Position numbers and translations under genes: made by a program. Below, piece by piece: positions 16,149 to 24,524 of a DNA stretch of 64,000 nt. The number at the start of each line of letters is the position of its first letter. Position 1 is the stretch's first letter. Where the stretch lies: positions 248,001-312,000 of the forward strand of contig CAWDDX010000005.1 in NCBI GenBank assembly GCA_963801195.1. Direction: 5' to 3'. This DNA is from SZUA-36 sp963801195. Lineage in GTDB: Bacteria > Pseudomonadota > Gammaproteobacteria > Xanthomonadales > SZUA-36. A model generated the notes under the pieces. That model was not told the origin of the DNA. It made no database searches and saw only the letters and a list, made by a program, of their open reading frames with translations.

Positions 16149-16174
16149 TTTTACTTGATCTACCTCAAGTAAAA
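16149..16174. promoter_or_regulatory. FNR-like operator upstream of the octaheme cytochrome operon
   Basis: Ten-base perfect arms TTTTACTTGA and TCAAGTAAAA with a six-base spacer. The core TTGATCTACCTCAA at 16155-16168 differs from the FNR consensus TTGAT-N4-ATCAA at one base. It lies about 100 bases before the octaheme cytochrome start. This is the clearest regulatory palindrome in the left half of the window. Confidence 0.7.
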
Positions 16175-16270
16175 GCGTCATTGCGATGCGCATCTGCTTA
16201 CTGTGGAAACCCATATATTATAAAATAATAATATTGAAAAATAGCTTTCCAGAGTGAGTGACGGAACGGT

Positions 16271-17743
16271 ATGAAAACACGAAAACGTAACTGGCTGCCG
16301 GGTTTTGTAGCCATACTGCTATTGATCGGGATCCCGGTCTGGTATTTCACGAGTGATGCTGACTCCAGCCTTGATACACCCTGGGAAAACGTACCAAGAC
16401 GACCGGCCCACGTGGACCACGCGCATCTGTTCGATGGATTTGGTGCGCTCACGACCGGTCCGGAAGTGACAGTAGCCTGCCTGAGCTGCCATGCCGACGC
16501 GGGTGAGCAGATCCTGCATACCGCCCATTGGAAATGGGAATCCGAACCCACGCCGATCGAAGGCCGCGAAGGCCTGTTTACCACCGGTAAGAAAAAATCC
16601 ATCAATAACTTCTGTATCGGTATCCAGGGTAACTGGGCGTCATGTACGTCATGCCACGCAGGTTATGGCTGGGACGATGCAGATTTCGATTTTGATGACG
16701 AGACCCATATCGACTGCCTGGTCTGTCACGATAATTCCGGCACCTACCGGAAAGGCAAAGCGGGCATACCTATCGATGGCGTCGACCTGGAAGCGGCGGC
16801 GAAAAGCGTCGGCGTACCAACGCGCGAAAACTGCGGTGGCTGCCATTTCCGCGGTGGTGGCGGTAATGCGGTCAAACACGGTGACCTGGACGAGAGTCTC
16901 TATTACCCGACCGAGGGTATCGACGTACACATGGGCCGCTACAACTTCCAGTGCGTTGACTGTCACAAGACCAGGGACCACGTAATCCGCGGGCGCTCGA
17001 CATCGGTCAGCCTGGACAACGAAAACCAGGTCGCCTGCACGGACTGCCACAACCCTAAACTACATGACGATGATCGTATCAACGCACATACCGATACGGT
17101 CGCCTGCCAGACCTGCCATGTCCCGGAAATCGCCGTTGAACAGGCCACCAAGACCCACTGGGACTGGTCACAGGCCGGCGACCCTGAAAGGGAGGAATCC
17201 ACGCACCACTACCTGAAGATCAAGGGCGAGTTCATCTACGAGAAGAACCTGCGCCCCGAGTACCGCTGGTCCAACGGCCTTGCCTACCGTTACCTGAAAG
17301 GCGACAAGATCAACGTTGGCGGCGTTACTGCGCTGAACGCCCCACGCGGCGATATCCGTGATCCCAATGCAAAAATCTGGCCTTTCAAGATACACCGCGC
17401 CGAGCAGCCCTATGACACCGAGTACGAATACCTGCTGGAACCGGTGACCTCGGGTGAAGGCGGTTTCTGGAACGAGTTTAACTGGGACAAGGCTTTCCGT
17501 CTCGGTGAAGGTGTCTCCGGCCTCAAGTACAGCGGTCATTACGGTTTTACCGAAACCGAAATGTTCTGGCCGTCGACACACATGGTCGCGACCAAGGACA
17601 AGGCGTTGCAGTGCCAGGCCTGTCACTCGGAAGGCGGCAGGATGGACTGGCAGGCGCTCGGATACGACGGTGACCCCATCAAGCAGGGTAGCCTGACACG
17701 CAAGCGATTGATAGATGAGCAGGTCGGCGCCGATCATGAATAA
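16271..17743 (+). CDS. Octaheme tetrathionate-reductase-type c cytochrome (OTR family)
   Basis: 490 residues with an N-terminal membrane or signal segment (about 8-26) and eight CXXCH motifs: 70-74, 125-129, 149-153, 188-192, 228-232, 256-260, 279-283 and one near 447-451. The CHDNSGTYRKGK segment after the third motif resembles the part of OTR that supplies a lysine to the active-site heme (recalled, not checked). The long C-terminal part with EYRWSNGLAYRYLKGD and WPFKIH is typical of the family. OTR of Shewanella reduces tetrathionate, nitrite and hydroxylamine in vitro; the natural substrate is open. It overlaps the next gene, a cytochrome c/b fusion that could feed it electrons, and sulfur-transport-like genes follow. 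Confidence 0.9.
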   Translation: MKTRKRNWLPGFVAILLLIGIPVWYFTSDADSSLDTPWENVPRRPAHVDHAHLFDGFGALTTGPEVTVACLSCHADAGEQILHTAHWKWESEPTPIEGREGLFTTGKKKSINNFCIGIQGNWASCTSCHAGYGWDDADFDFDDETHIDCLVCHDNSGTYRKGKAGIPIDGVDLEAAAKSVGVPTRENCGGCHFRGGGGNAVKHGDLDESLYYPTEGIDVHMGRYNFQCVDCHKTRDHVIRGRSTSVSLDNENQVACTDCHNPKLHDDDRINAHTDTVACQTCHVPEIAVEQATKTHWDWSQAGDPEREESTHHYLKIKGEFIYEKNLRPEYRWSNGLAYRYLKGDKINVGGVTALNAPRGDIRDPNAKIWPFKIHRAEQPYDTEYEYLLEPVTSGEGGFWNEFNWDKAFRLGEGVSGLKYSGHYGFTETEMFWPSTHMVATKDKALQCQACHSEGGRMDWQALGYDGDPIKQGSLTRKRLIDEQVGADHE

Positions 17744-20324
17744 GCACAGCAGGCACTTGATAATATCCGTCCTGGCCGGGCTGTTCACAGCGGTATTCAG
17801 CCTGTCATACGCCGCCAACAGCCTGCATCCGGAAGTACCGGTGCTGGACGCATCGGGTAAACCCGTCGTCGAAAGCGGCCTGCCGATGTCAACCATGATC
17901 AGTTGCGGCGGTGATTGTCACCAGACGTCCTATATCATGGCCAACAGCGACCACGCCGATGCCGGCGCCGGTCAGATCGGCCATGGCGACAAGGCACACG
18001 CATGGCAACAGGGACCGGGTTATTTCGGTGGCTGGAATCCACTCGCCTACGATACCGATGGACTGGAGCCGGGTGGCGGCATGGACCTGGAAGCCTGGCT
18101 CAAGCGCTATGGCCCGCGGCATGTCGGTGGCGGTCCGGTTGCCGGTCTCGTTGAGATGGATTGCCTGCTTTGCCACACGGGCATCACCGATCATTCCGCG
18201 CGTGAGGCGGCCCTGGTCAGCGGCGACTTCGCCTGGGCCAATTCAGCCTCGCTGTCATCGCTGGATATTCTCGACAAGGTTGACGGGCAGTGGCAATGGG
18301 ACGCTTCGAAATTCCAGGCCAACGGAGCCCTGCAAGTGGGCCTGCTCGATATTCGCACGCCCCGCGATGAGAACTGTTCGCTGTGCCACGGTATCGCCGA
18401 AAACAGCCTGGATATACCGCTCACCATACCGGCCGACCTGAACAAGCGGCACAACACGGACCGCACCGGTCAGATCATTTCGCCGCAGAAACTGTTGAAC
18501 AGCGGTTTGAATATTGCCGACAAGGAAAACCTCGACTTCCCGTTCGATATCCATACCGACCGCGTGGTTGGCTGTGTCAATTGCCACTACTCGTTGAATA
18601 ACCCCGTTTATTTCAGGCAGCGCGAGGAAAGCAGGCCCGCCTACCTCGACTTCGATCCACGCCGGCTGACCATCTCCGACTACCTGGTCCGCCCCCTGCA
18701 CCAGTTTGCGAAAGGCAGGTCGGAGCTGGGCCTGGCGGCCGCGGACACGAAGAACAGCCTGCGCCGTTGCGAGTCCTGTCATGATGCCGAAATGGTGCAT
18801 GACTTTCTGCCGTATAAAAAGCGGCATTTCCAGTCGTTGGCGTGTGAGTCCTGCCACATACCCAGGATGTACGGCCCCGCTTTACAGGTGGTGGACTGGA
18901 CCATGCTGGATGGCGAGGAACAGCCATTAAGACAATACCGGGATGTAAGTGGTGACCCGGTGGCGGCAGACAGCCTGATCGAAGGATTCAGACCCTTGAT
19001 TCTGCCCAGGGCCAACGCCGGGGGTGAATTTGGCCTCGCACCTTTCAACCTGGTGACCAGTTGGTACTGGACCGCGGGTGACCCGGTCATGCCAGTTGCA
19101 AAATCGCAGCTGACCGAAGCGCTATTTGTTGACGGCGCCTTTCATCCCGATCTTATCGCCGTATTGGATGCAGACGGGGATGGCCAATTGACCGGTGCCG
19201 AATTGCACCTGGTCGATGAGGCCGGGGTCGCGGCGGTCAGGGAAAGGCTGACAGCGGTCGGATTGACCAGCCTGCAAATCCGCGGAGAAATCACGCCGTT
19301 TTCAATCAGTCACGATATCGTCAATGGCCAGCAGGCGACCAGGGATTGCTCAAATTGCCACGACCGCGATTCGTTGCTGGCAGCATCATTTACACTGTCC
19401 GATTACCTGCCCGGAAACGTGCAACCGCAGGCTGCCTCGCTCGACACCGTCAAGCTCACCGGCGAGGTGAAAACCGCTGCCAACGGCAGTGTCAGTTTCC
19501 TTTCCGACGCACACCGCGCGGGCTTTTACATTATCGGCCTGCAGTCTGAAAGCTGGGCGGACATGCTGGGTTTGCTGATGTTTTTGGGTATCACGCTGGG
19601 TGTCAGTATCCACGCAATCGCACGGTATATTTCATACCGCCGCAGACCACCGGTTGCGCGCCAGTACGAGCGTGTCCACATGTATGACGCTTACGAGCGT
19701 TTGTGGCACTGGTTGCAAGCCAGTGCAATCCTGATGTTGCTGTTTACCGGCCTGATTATCCACAAGCCGCATTTTTTCGGCATGTTCAGCTTCCGCTACG
19801 TGGTGAACATACACAACGTGCTTGGCTTTATCCTGCTGATCAATGCCGCCCTCGCGTTGTTTTATAACCTCGCCAGCGGCGAGATTCGCCAGTACCTGCC
19901 AAAGCCACGGGGATTCATTCACCGAGCCCTGGCCCAGGCCATGTACTACAGCAAGGGAATTTTTGCCGGTGCGGAGCACCCGCTGGAAAAATCCAGGGAC
20001 CACAAGCTGAATCCACTGCAACAGATCACCTACCTGGCGATTCTGAATATCCTGCTGCCCGCGCAGGTGATCACCGGCGTTCTGATCTGGGGTTTGCAGC
20101 GCTGGCCGCATATCGCCGCTGAACTCGGCGGCCTACCGGTGCTGGCGCTGGTGCATACCCTGGTCGCCTGGACATTTGCCGCCTTCATCGTCATGCATAT
20201 TTACCTGACCACCACCGGACGTTCGCCGACCGCGGGAATCAAGTCCATGATCGTGGGATGGGATACGGTTGAGAAACACGGGACCGAACCGCTTACGGCA
20301 GGTCCGAAAGGAGAGTCAAAATGA
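17736..20324 (+). CDS. Heptaheme cytochrome c with EF-hand loop fused to a membrane cytochrome b
   Basis: 862 residues from ATG 17736, which sits directly before a signal peptide and overlaps the previous stop; 17715 is the longer alternative. The periplasmic part carries CGGDCH (CX3CH), CLLCH, CSLCH, CVNCH, CESCH, CESCH and CSNCH. Between the sixth and seventh sites, at residues 478-489, is a textbook EF-hand loop, DADGDGQLTGAE. A single helix (about 610-630) leads into a cytochrome b domain with about four helices, LWHWLQA and MYYSKGIFAG segments and several helix histidines. The layout suggests a quinol-oxidising complex in one chain that passes electrons to the octaheme cytochrome (inference). 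It corresponds to the separate c and b genes at the left edge of the window. Confidence 0.85.
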   Translation: MNKHSRHLIISVLAGLFTAVFSLSYAANSLHPEVPVLDASGKPVVESGLPMSTMISCGGDCHQTSYIMANSDHADAGAGQIGHGDKAHAWQQGPGYFGGWNPLAYDTDGLEPGGGMDLEAWLKRYGPRHVGGGPVAGLVEMDCLLCHTGITDHSAREAALVSGDFAWANSASLSSLDILDKVDGQWQWDASKFQANGALQVGLLDIRTPRDENCSLCHGIAENSLDIPLTIPADLNKRHNTDRTGQIISPQKLLNSGLNIADKENLDFPFDIHTDRVVGCVNCHYSLNNPVYFRQREESRPAYLDFDPRRLTISDYLVRPLHQFAKGRSELGLAAADTKNSLRRCESCHDAEMVHDFLPYKKRHFQSLACESCHIPRMYGPALQVVDWTMLDGEEQPLRQYRDVSGDPVAADSLIEGFRPLILPRANAGGEFGLAPFNLVTSWYWTAGDPVMPVAKSQLTEALFVDGAFHPDLIAVLDADGDGQLTGAELHLVDEAGVAAVRERLTAVGLTSLQIRGEITPFSISHDIVNGQQATRDCSNCHDRDSLLAASFTLSDYLPGNVQPQAASLDTVKLTGEVKTAANGSVSFLSDAHRAGFYIIGLQSESWADMLGLLMFLGITLGVSIHAIARYISYRRRPPVARQYERVHMYDAYERLWHWLQASAILMLLFTGLIIHKPHFFGMFSFRYVVNIHNVLGFILLINAALALFYNLASGEIRQYLPKPRGFIHRALAQAMYYSKGIFAGAEHPLEKSRDHKLNPLQQITYLAILNILLPAQVITGVLIWGLQRWPHIAAELGGLPVLALVHTLVAWTFAAFIVMHIYLTTTGRSPTAGIKSMIVGWDTVEKHGTEPLTAGPKGESK

Positions 20325-20845
20325 ATCAAGTATCAAGGGCCAAACCCTATTTGAACCCGTACCTGGCAGGTACATTGTTGGGTATCGTGTTGTTCCTCGC
20401 CTTTTTTATCACGGGGTCCGGTCTCGGCGCTTCGGGTGGTTTGAACCGGTTGCTGGTCTATGTGCAAAACGAGATTAACCCGGATCATATTGACCAGGTG
20501 GCCTACCTGCTGAAAATGGCCGGCGGCAACGTCAACCCACTGGACAGCTGGATCGTATTCCTGACCGTCGGAACCATTTTGGGCGGGTTTATTTCCGGGT
20601 TGCTGGGCCGCCGTATCAAGATTGAGACCAACAAGGGACCACAAATCGGTACCGGCACCCGCTGGTTTCTCGCCTTTGTCGGCGGCGCATTAATGGGCTA
20701 CGGCGCACGTCTGGCCAGGGGTTGCACATCGGGGCAGGCGCTGTCCGGTGGCGCTGTCCTGTCGGTCGGCAGTTGGGCATTCATGTTCGCGGTGTTTGCC
20801 GGTGCGTACGCGCTGGCTTACTTTTTCCGCAAGTGCTGGAACTGA
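20321..20845 (+). CDS. YeeE/YedE (TsuA-like) family membrane protein
   Basis: 174 residues with about four helices. It has the family signature GYGARLARGCTSGQALSGGAVLSVGSW in its second half (about 125-150), with the conserved cysteine of GCTSG. YeeE/YedE proteins include the thiosulfate importer TsuA; full-length members have two such halves, and here they are split between this gene and the next. It has an AAAGGAGAG ribosome site and overlaps the cytochrome fusion by four bases. Together with an OTR-type cytochrome this suggests handling of thiosulfate, tetrathionate or related sulfur species (inference). Confidence 0.85.
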   Translation: MNQVSRAKPYLNPYLAGTLLGIVLFLAFFITGSGLGASGGLNRLLVYVQNEINPDHIDQVAYLLKMAGGNVNPLDSWIVFLTVGTILGGFISGLLGRRIKIETNKGPQIGTGTRWFLAFVGGALMGYGARLARGCTSGQALSGGAVLSVGSWAFMFAVFAGAYALAYFFRKCWN

Positions 20846-20856
20846 GGAGAATAATC

Positions 20857-22089
20857 ATGTTTGCTTTCCCGCTTCCTCTCGCAGAGCTGTTTGGCCACTG
20901 GGGCTCTTACGTGGTTTATGCAGTGGTCGGCGTAGCGTTTGGCATGACCCTTGAGAGTGCCGGTTTTGGTAATTCGAAACTGCTGGCCGCGCAGTTCTAT
21001 TTTAAGGACATGCGTGTCTTCAAGGTCATGTTTACCGCCATCATCGTGGCAATGACACTGATATTTCTTTCTTCCGCCATGGACTTGCTCGATTACAACC
21101 TGATATGGGTTCCACCCACGTATCTGTGGCCCGGTATTGTGGGCGGCCTGATCATGGGTGTCGGCTTTATCATTGGCGGCTTTTGCCCCGGAACCTCCCT
21201 GGTGGGTATGGCGACGGGCAAGCTTGACGCGATAATGTTCGTTTTCGGGGTTCTTTTTGGAATTTACCTGTTTGGTGAAACCGTCGGCAGTTTCGCGACT
21301 TTCTTTGAAAGCTCTTACATGGGCCGCTTTACACTGCCGGAACTGTTTAACGCCAGTTACGGTGTCGTCGTGATCTGTATCGTCGTGGCCGCGCTGTTAC
21401 TCTTTCTGCTGGCAGAAAAAGTTGAAACGATGGTCAACGACGGGCCGTCGCAAAAGCTGCCCGGTTGGTCAAAACCGGCTGCCCTCGCACTCGTGGCGCT
21501 CGCAGCGGTTACCCTCGTGATGGGTCAACCGACCAGCGAGGACCGCTGGCAGGCGGTGGAGGCCGAAAGCGAGGCCAGGCTGGATCAGCGCGAATTGCAA
21601 ATATCCTCCGCAGAGTTTTTGCAGTACAGGGACGATAAGAAAATCAAGATCATCCCGCTGGATGTCCGCGACGAGCGTGACTATAACCTGTTCCACCTGC
21701 GTGGAGCGGTTCATGTGCCATTGGACCAGGTGCAGGCAAAGGCCAAAGAATTGCATTTTGAACCCGCCAACACCGTTTTCGTTACCATCAGCAATGACGA
21801 GGGTGAGGCGACCGAGGCGTGGAAAATCCTGCGCGCGGAAAGCGTACCGAATATCTATATCCTCGAGGGTGGTATCAATGCGTGGCTGAAAACCTATGCA
21901 GGCGACAGTCTCGATGAAGCGGACCGGGTCCGCAACCGTCAGGAGGACCAACTGGCCTACAGGTTCAAGGCCGCGACCGGCGCCCGCAACCCCGCAGCGG
22001 AACCCGAACCGGACCTTCTGAACCTGGAGTTTGAACCAAAGATCATCCTCGAAATGAAACGCGCCCCTGCCAGTGGGGGATGTGGTTGA
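20857..22089 (+). CDS. YeeE/YedE membrane protein fused to a rhodanese-like domain lacking its cysteine
   Basis: 410 residues from ATG 20857 behind a GAGGAG site. The N-terminal half (about 1-225) has six or so helices and the family segment GGFCPGTSLVGMATGKLDA. A rhodanese fold follows (about 255-350): PLDVRDERDYNLFHLRGAVHVPLDQ then a glycine-rich end LEGGINAWL. Where active rhodaneses have the catalytic Cys loop (C-x4-R), this protein reads VTISNDEGEAT (about 306-316) without cysteine, so sulfur transfer by the usual mechanism is unlikely. The protein ends in SGGCG, a cysteine two residues from the C-terminus. It forms the other half of the transporter with the preceding gene. Confidence 0.85.
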   Translation: MFAFPLPLAELFGHWGSYVVYAVVGVAFGMTLESAGFGNSKLLAAQFYFKDMRVFKVMFTAIIVAMTLIFLSSAMDLLDYNLIWVPPTYLWPGIVGGLIMGVGFIIGGFCPGTSLVGMATGKLDAIMFVFGVLFGIYLFGETVGSFATFFESSYMGRFTLPELFNASYGVVVICIVVAALLLFLLAEKVETMVNDGPSQKLPGWSKPAALALVALAAVTLVMGQPTSEDRWQAVEAESEARLDQRELQISSAEFLQYRDDKKIKIIPLDVRDERDYNLFHLRGAVHVPLDQVQAKAKELHFEPANTVFVTISNDEGEATEAWKILRAESVPNIYILEGGINAWLKTYAGDSLDEADRVRNRQEDQLAYRFKAATGARNPAAEPEPDLLNLEFEPKIILEMKRAPASGGCG

Positions 22090-22126
22090 GGATTTAACGG
22101 GTATCGGGACTTGATCGTGACCGGGC

Positions 22127-22145
22127 CGGCCCCTTGCCGGGGCCG
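22127..22145. terminator. Hairpin between convergent genes
   Basis: CGGCCCC-TTGCC-GGGGCCG, a seven-base perfect stem, lies between the end of the YeeE-rhodanese gene and the end of the minus-strand lipoprotein gene. There is no clear T run; a bidirectional terminator is likely. Confidence 0.5.
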
Positions 22146-22146
22146 C

Positions 22147-22533
22147 TTAACAAGTGGTTGAATCCTCGAATTTTCTGTCTTCGGTCCAGACGTCGATAAT
22201 CAGGTCGTTATCCGAGTGCAAAACCTGCCAGATGGGCTCCGATTTGGCCGGGCAGAAACTGTTGAGGACCGCTTTTCTTTTCTCAAGATCCGTATACATG
22301 GCTTCGGGGATGAGGAAGCCGACCCTTATTTCATTGCCGACTTCCTTCGCCCCCCTGAACAGCCATCCGCCCGCGACCGCATTGATTCTCGCAACAGGGT
22401 GCTGGACATAGTAGTTGTTGACCCAGACGAGTGATTCATAGGTGATGGGTTCCGGTTGCCCGCAGGAAGCGAGTGACAATGCGGCGACCGCGGCGAATAG
22501 AAAATCATCCCTGATTTTTTTGAGCCCTTGCAT
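22147..22533 (-). CDS. Small lipoprotein of unknown function
   Basis: 128 residues with a signal peptide whose lipobox LASC places the lipid-modified cysteine near residue 24. The mature part contains WVNNYYVQHPVARIN, GWLFRGAKEVGNEIRVGFLIPE and a C-terminal acidic segment ending in Cys. I do not recognise a family. It is convergent with the respiratory island and lies 67 bases downstream of the MocA-like gene on the same strand, so it could be expressed with it or alone. Confidence 0.7.
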   Translation of the reverse strand: MQGLKKIRDDFLFAAVAALSLASCGQPEPITYESLVWVNNYYVQHPVARINAVAGGWLFRGAKEVGNEIRVGFLIPEAMYTDLEKRKAVLNSFCPAKSEPIWQVLHSDNDLIIDVWTEDRKFEDSTTC

Positions 22534-22600
22534 GACAAAATCCTTTCGTCCTTGTGATCAAATTGTCACGCCTTCCTGTAAAAAAATGAACTGTCAGTTT

Positions 22601-23194
22601 TTACAGACCAGAGCTTCTCAGCAGGGCCAAATGGGTGTGGGTGTCCAGATCAAAAGCAGCATTTTCAAGGCTCACAGGCGTCATCAGATCGGGGTGGGAA
22701 TTGAACAGGCTGCGCGCACCCGTGTCACCTTTGAGCGCCCGCAACTGTTTAAACAAGGTGGAGGGAAAGATGACCGGCGGCATGTATTGTCCACCTGTCT
22801 CGGCGACGACGATGCGCTCGGGTGCGGCATCCCATATTTTCACCAGGGCCTGCAAATCCTGCGCCTGTATGCGCCATTGATCACAAAGAAGGATCAGCAG
22901 GCCGCTCGAGTCCGGATGGATATTGACAACGCCCGTGGCGATGGAACCACCCAAACCCTCTGACCATTGCGGATTATGGACCCAGCGTACGCAAGCATGA
23001 TGCACCGTGTCTCTTATTTCTTCAGCATAAGCCCCCGTTATCACCATGATTTCAAGCGGGTTGATTGAATTTGCGCTTTTGACGGCATTCTGAATCAGCG
23101 TGCCTGACCCGTACCGCACCAGTTGTTTTATCTGTCCCAATCGCCTGCTGGCGCCTGCCGCCGGAATAAGAACACTGAGTTGCGGGCGACTCAT
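22601..23194 (-). CDS. MocA/MobA-like molybdenum cofactor nucleotidyltransferase
   Basis: 197 residues of the NTP-transferase fold. It has the N-terminal signature LIPAAGASRRLGQIKQLV, where the lysine binds the nucleotide phosphates, then GSIATGV and LLCDQW, whose Asp coordinates the metal. MocA adds CMP to molybdopterin for xanthine-dehydrogenase-type enzymes. The start overlaps the XdhC-like gene by four bases, a frequent pairing in molybdenum hydroxylase maturation. No molybdenum hydroxylase structural gene is in the window. Confidence 0.82.
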   Translation of the reverse strand: MSRPQLSVLIPAAGASRRLGQIKQLVRYGSGTLIQNAVKSANSINPLEIMVITGAYAEEIRDTVHHACVRWVHNPQWSEGLGGSIATGVVNIHPDSSGLLILLCDQWRIQAQDLQALVKIWDAAPERIVVAETGGQYMPPVIFPSTLFKQLRALKGDTGARSLFNSHPDLMTPVSLENAAFDLDTHTHLALLRSSGL

Positions 23195-24279
23195 CTACCG
23201 GCACGGGTCAGCATACTGCCGTCGCGACGGTTCAAAAACGCATGGATTTCGGCAACGATCGCCAGTGCGATGGATTCGGGCATTTCCGCACCGATGTCGA
23301 GGCCCGCGGGGCCGTACACGTGGACATCACTTGCGCCGATTTCTTCGAGCAGACGATCACGGCGTGCACGTGGGCCGAGTAGACCGATATAGGGTATTTT
23401 TGCGCCCACGACCTGCTCGAGGTACTTTCGGTCATGGCCGAGGTGATGGGTCATCAGTACGGCTGCGTCCACCCGGTCCAGCGCGACATGTGTGCCGAGA
23501 TCGGCCGCTTGCAGCAGTTTTACCTCGCAGTCAGGTGGAAACCGGTCGGCACGGGCGAAAGCGGGTCTGTGATCGACGATGGTGCAATTCCAGCCCATTT
23601 CAGCCGCCAGGCGGGTGAGCGGAACGGCGTCGTGACCCGCGCCGCACACCAGGATACCGGGGGGCGGCATGATGGGGATCAACAGAAGCGTTGTCCGGCC
23701 GCTGTCGGTGTCGATGTTTTCCTGCCAGAAACGCCGTGTCATGTCATGACCGCCAGGAAATGCAGCGCCCTCATGAGTGCGGATTTTGTCCATCAGCAGC
23801 GGATTGCCCACGCTGTGTTCCGCACCGCAGCTGAGCGCGAATGCGCCGGCCGGAAGCTCCGCGGCGCTGCTCGAGGTGACCAGGCTTAACAAGCCGCTGC
23901 GCCTGGATTTCCAGGCCCGTTCAAGGGTGCTGAAAAAACCGAATTCAGCGTTGCGATCCAAACGCTGCAACATCAGGTGGATGATGCCGTCACAGCCGAG
24001 ACCCAGACCCCAGGCAAAATCATCGCCATGGCTCATGTCGTAGCAGACGTTGCGGGTTTTTCCGTCGGCAAACACCTCCCTGGCATGTGCCGCCAGGTCG
24101 GCTTCCAGACAGCCGCCTGAAATGAGGCCCTTGTAGCTGTTGTCCGCGGCAATCAGCATCATGGCGCCTGGCTTGCGGTAGGTCGAGCCCGACGTGGCCA
24201 CGACGGTGCCGAGCACCAGCGTCTCATCCGTTTGGTGTTCGTGGTAAAAATCCAGTAGCGCGCTTAGTCCGAGGTGCAT
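23191..24279 (-). CDS. XdhC/CoxI family molybdoenzyme maturation factor
   Basis: 362 residues. The N-terminal XdhC domain has TVVATSGSTYRKPGAMMLI and GLISGGCLEADLAAHA; the cysteine of GGCLE is a conserved sulfur-handling site. The C-terminal Rossmann-like domain starts with LVCGAGHDAVPL near 209, then VDHRPAF and LMTHHLGHD, and ends in an IALAIVAEIHA helix. XdhC-type proteins bind and sulfurate the molybdenum cofactor and insert it into xanthine dehydrogenase or aldehyde oxidases. It overlaps the MocA-like gene and is divergent from the secreted protein at 24525. Confidence 0.88.
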   Translation of the reverse strand: MHLGLSALLDFYHEHQTDETLVLGTVVATSGSTYRKPGAMMLIAADNSYKGLISGGCLEADLAAHAREVFADGKTRNVCYDMSHGDDFAWGLGLGCDGIIHLMLQRLDRNAEFGFFSTLERAWKSRRSGLLSLVTSSSAAELPAGAFALSCGAEHSVGNPLLMDKIRTHEGAAFPGGHDMTRRFWQENIDTDSGRTTLLLIPIMPPPGILVCGAGHDAVPLTRLAAEMGWNCTIVDHRPAFARADRFPPDCEVKLLQAADLGTHVALDRVDAAVLMTHHLGHDRKYLEQVVGAKIPYIGLLGPRARRDRLLEEIGASDVHVYGPAGLDIGAEMPESIALAIVAEIHAFLNRRDGSMLTRAGR

Positions 24280-24524
24280 GGGTTCAGCCTTCCTTTATCC
24301 CTGACGGCATCTAAAATGTGCAAGCCGATATTTTCCCACAGCGGAAGGGTTGCCGTCAGTCTGCGATTGAACCGGGCCAAAAATAGCGGGCTCCGCCTGA
24401 ACCTGATCTGACGTTGTCATTGCTGTCGCATACAGGCAATCGTTTGGAATTGCCGTATACTCACGGTCCAGGGAAGATTCAAAATTACGAAGGGATTCAA
24501 CTTTTAAAGACTCGAGAACATTAA

